Program-made: the position numbers and the translations under genes
Notes under the pieces: model-generated
The model's database searches: none
What the model was told of the DNA's origin: nothing
Seen by the model: the letters and a program-made list of their open reading frames with translations, nothing else
Assembly: GCA_050013075.1 (NCBI GenBank)
Contig: JBEKFZ010000005.1
Span: 26,683-90,682 of the forward strand
Length of the DNA stretch: 64,000 nucleotides
Source: JBEKIK01 sp050013075
GTDB taxonomy: Bacteria > Planctomycetota > Planctomycetia > Pirellulales > Thermoguttaceae
Reading direction: 5' to 3'
In this document: one piece after another, positions 61,806 through 64,000 of the stretch
Layout: each line of letters opens with the position of its first letter
Numbering within the stretch: position 1 is the first letter of the stretch

Positions 61806-62810
61806 ATGAAACAAATCCTCAAGGGTCAGGCAACGGCGCCGGATACATTGCGCAGGTTGTATGTCCCGATTGCCACGGAACTTGAACATGTCGAGAACAT
61901 TCTACTCGATGAGTTGCGCAGCGATCATCCGTTCGTGGATCAATTGGTTAAACATGGTTTCCGTTTGGGGGGAAAGCGGCTACGCCCCGCCTTGCTTTTA
62001 TTGGCGGGCAAGGCCTGCGGCGATTTGCAGCAAGAGCACTTCGTGCTGGGGGCCGTGGTGGAATTGATTCACACCGCCACCTTGATTCACGATGACGTAC
62101 TGGATGAGGCAGCCATCCGCAGGCATCTCGATACGGTTAACGCCCGCTGGGATAACGAGGCAAGCGTTTTATTGGGCGACTATCTGTTTGCCCGATCCAT
62201 CTGCCTGGCCGGCACGCTGGAAGATCATTTCGCCACGAAAGTTTTAAGCGCAACCGCCAGAATCATGTGCGAAGGCGAGTTGCGGCAGATTGAAAACCGG
62301 GGAAACTACAATCTGCGCGAAGACCAATACCTTTCGATTATCGGCAATAAAACGGCCGAATTGATGGCCTGCAGTTGCCGTTTGGGGGCTTATTACGCCG
62401 GCGCGAATTACGACTGCTTGGAGGCCATGAGGCGTTACGGTTTTAACCTGGGCATGGCGTTCCAGATCACCGACGACCTGCTGGACCTGCTGGGCGACGA
62501 AAACACCGTGGGCAAGTCGCTGGGCACCGATTTACGCAAACAAAAAGCCACGCTTCCGCTTATCCGCCTGCTGGATCAGGCCTCGCCGAGCGAAAAAAAC
62601 GAACTGATCGGCCTGTTATCCGACTCGGGCAACCATCGGCTCGATATGCTGAGGAAATGGTTCGACGAGTCCGATGCGATTTCCCACGCCCGGAACCAAT
62701 CGCTTTCCTTTACACGACTGGCCGCCAAGGAACTTAGTGCACTTCCGCCCAGTCCGGCCTTGGACAGCCTCAATGGGATCGCCGAGTTTGTGGTCAATCG
62801 GCAGTTGTAA
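61806..62810 (+). CDS. Polyprenyl diphosphate synthase
   Basis: The 334-residue trans-prenyltransferase has both aspartate motifs: LIHDDVLDEAAIRR (DDxxD, about residue 96) and QITDDLLDLLGDE (about 220), with GKRLRPAL before the first. It elongates isoprenoid chains, most likely for the quinone side chain; the chain length cannot be read from sequence here. The length fits octaprenyl/heptaprenyl-type enzymes. Confidence 0.92.
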   Translation: MKQILKGQATAPDTLRRLYVPIATELEHVENILLDELRSDHPFVDQLVKHGFRLGGKRLRPALLLLAGKACGDLQQEHFVLGAVVELIHTATLIHDDVLDEAAIRRHLDTVNARWDNEASVLLGDYLFARSICLAGTLEDHFATKVLSATARIMCEGELRQIENRGNYNLREDQYLSIIGNKTAELMACSCRLGAYYAGANYDCLEAMRRYGFNLGMAFQITDDLLDLLGDENTVGKSLGTDLRKQKATLPLIRLLDQASPSEKNELIGLLSDSGNHRLDMLRKWFDESDAISHARNQSLSFTRLAAKELSALPPSPALDSLNGIAEFVVNRQL

Positions 62811-63076
62811 CAGTGGCACGGGTATTTTGCCCATTCTTATCCCATAAATTCCAAGCGGCCCGGGCCTATCGCCCGTGCTTTTCCTGGGCAACAGTGGCAA
62901 AAATACCCCAAAATCTTTAAAATTTATCTATCCGGAGGCCCTCAAACCCATTGATGGTATGGTAACGGCATTGTATAATCAACAGAGTTTGCAGAACTGA
63001 GTCCATGTATCTCAGTCTCATGTAAGGCGCGAGAATCGCATTATAACAATCAGACCTACCTAATTGATCCCAATAC

Positions 63077-63204
63077 GAGGCAGCGCTTTATTATTTAGCC
63101 TACCGATTGTTTGCGGCACACGGCACGATCGGGTCGTATGCCTTCTTTTTGTCGGCCGTCACTGGTTTCCGTAAAACTTTTGCATTATCGAAAGGTAAAA
63201 TGTC
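63077..63204 (+). promoter_or_regulatory. Leader of a PEP-CTERM gene with the GAGGCAGC motif
   Basis: GAGGCAGC (63077-63084) is followed by ATTTAGCC and TTGCGGCACACGGCACGA. It aligns with the leader at 51915, with a differently built hairpin at the same place (GGCA-CGA/TCG-TATGCC). AAAGGT precedes the ATG at 63205. The interval 62811-63076 has no gene. Confidence 0.5.
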
Positions 63205-64000
63205 ATGAAGAGAAATAAATTTGAAAAGAAGTGGACTCGTTGGGTAAACGCTAAACACATCTTAGCCATCGCAGTGTTAATGGCGGGAGCAACATGTTTT
63301 GCCGATGAATTCGGCGCGATAACCAGCGGTAATTGGAATAACCCCTTGACCTGGACGCCAACCGGAACACCGGGCGCTGGCGACGAGGTTTTTATCGGCA
63401 GTACTGATCCGGACGGAGCCGCCTCCATCGCGACCGTGACCCTTATTCAGAACGAGTACGCCAACGACGTATTTTTGGGCTTCGGCAGCAGCGACACGGC
63501 CGGGACGCTCGACCTTGGAAACTACAAACTCAGCATCGGCGGCGGCCTTTTCATCGGCTATAACAGCGGAGGGACAGGGACGGTGAAGCCAGGAAGCGGA
63601 TCATTCTCCGCCTCTTACCTGTGGCTTGATAATGGCAACACGTTCACCTTTAGAACACTAGATACGGTGTCGTCTCTATATGTTTGGAACAGCGCAACAG
63701 CGACAACCAAGGCGGCGGGCAACGTCACGGGTAACGTATATATATACAACGGCAGTAAACTGACGCTGGGGGCCGACATGAAGCTCGGCGGCACCCTGGA
63801 CCTGTCGGACACCGATTCGACATTGGATATGGCTGGGCACGCGCTTAGCGCCGCTCAAATCAGTTTTGGCTGGGACAACGATGAATTGACAACGTTGTCC
63901 AACCGTGGGCAGTTGACGGCCACTGACCTTTACGTGGCCAACCAACCGTTTGATTTGTACGCCACGGACTCGATTACCAATTCTTTCTCCCTTAGAAACG
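63205..64000 (+). CDS. Exported beta-strand-repeat protein, 5' part, runs off the window
   Basis: The frame starts MKRNKFEKKWTRWVNAKHIL with a signal peptide (LAIAVLMAGATCFA) and is open to the end of the window. Repeats of the GSGGNWNNP / GGLFIGYNSGGTGTVKPG type place it with autotransporter-repeat PEP-CTERM proteins; the anchor would lie beyond the window. The upstream motif and position fit the other PEP-CTERM genes. Confidence 0.75.
   Translation, partial: MKRNKFEKKWTRWVNAKHILAIAVLMAGATCFADEFGAITSGNWNNPLTWTPTGTPGAGDEVFIGSTDPDGAASIATVTLIQNEYANDVFLGFGSSDTAGTLDLGNYKLSIGGGLFIGYNSGGTGTVKPGSGSFSASYLWLDNGNTFTFRTLDTVSSLYVWNSATATTKAAGNVTGNVYIYNGSKLTLGADMKLGGTLDLSDTDSTLDMAGHALSAAQISFGWDNDELTTLSNRGQLTATDLYVANQPFDLYATDSITNSFSLRN

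Overview
The window looks like a chromosome segment of a planctomycete, probably near Pirellulales. This is inferred from several PEP-CTERM (exosortase-sorted) surface protein genes, planctomycete-typical mobile-element families (DUF1580, DUF3560), roughly even base composition and many palindromic intergenic repeats. No 16S gene or other decisive marker is present.

The main structure is an integrated element of about 43 kb (1428-44436). A 44-bp direct repeat, the 3' half of a tRNA-Pro(CGG) gene, lies at both ends. The intact tRNA is at the right end, beside a tyrosine integrase that reads inward. The right half of the element (27.9-44.3 kb, nearly all minus strand) is phage- or satellite-like. 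It holds an integrase, a DUF1580 protein, a primase-helicase, a ParB-like protein, a glycosyltransferase and a sulfotransferase. It also holds a MoxR-type AAA+/VWA-like pair, a RarA-C-like protein, a DUF3560 protein, a clamp-loader-like AAA+ ATPase and the small and large terminase subunits. No portal, capsid or tail gene is visible. The left half (1.5-27.2 kb) is cargo: a type I restriction-modification operon with an Abi-alpha gene, a SIR2-domain protein, an Mrr-like nuclease with a PLD-type lipoprotein, a DUF3800 protein and several membrane proteins of unknown function. It also has two intact PEP-CTERM genes, one PEP-CTERM remnant, a cold-shock protein, a VanZ-like protein and a DinB-like protein.

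Left of the element (1-1427) is the tail of another PEP-CTERM gene and the old tRNA terminator. Right of it (44437-64000) is ordinary chromosome: ffs (SRP RNA)-dnaX-ybaB-recR, rpoN, a Doc-like toxin/antitoxin pair, a formylglycine-generating-enzyme-like PEP-CTERM protein and an ImmA/IrrE-like protein. Then come rimO-pgsA-CPBP protease, a Gfo/Idh/MocA oxidoreductase, an LpxL-like acyltransferase, GNAT proteins, a polyprenyl diphosphate synthase and the start of another PEP-CTERM protein.

The most interesting signals are: (a) a ParB / glycosyltransferase / sulfotransferase operon in the element, which could modify DNA or particles; (b) a terminase-bearing element without structural genes, suggesting a phage satellite carrying defence cargo; (c) a shared GAGGCAGC leader motif upstream of four PEP-CTERM genes, on and off the element; (d) several mobile palindromic elements with visible target-site duplications; (e) a gene split at a G_GGA_AAA heptamer.
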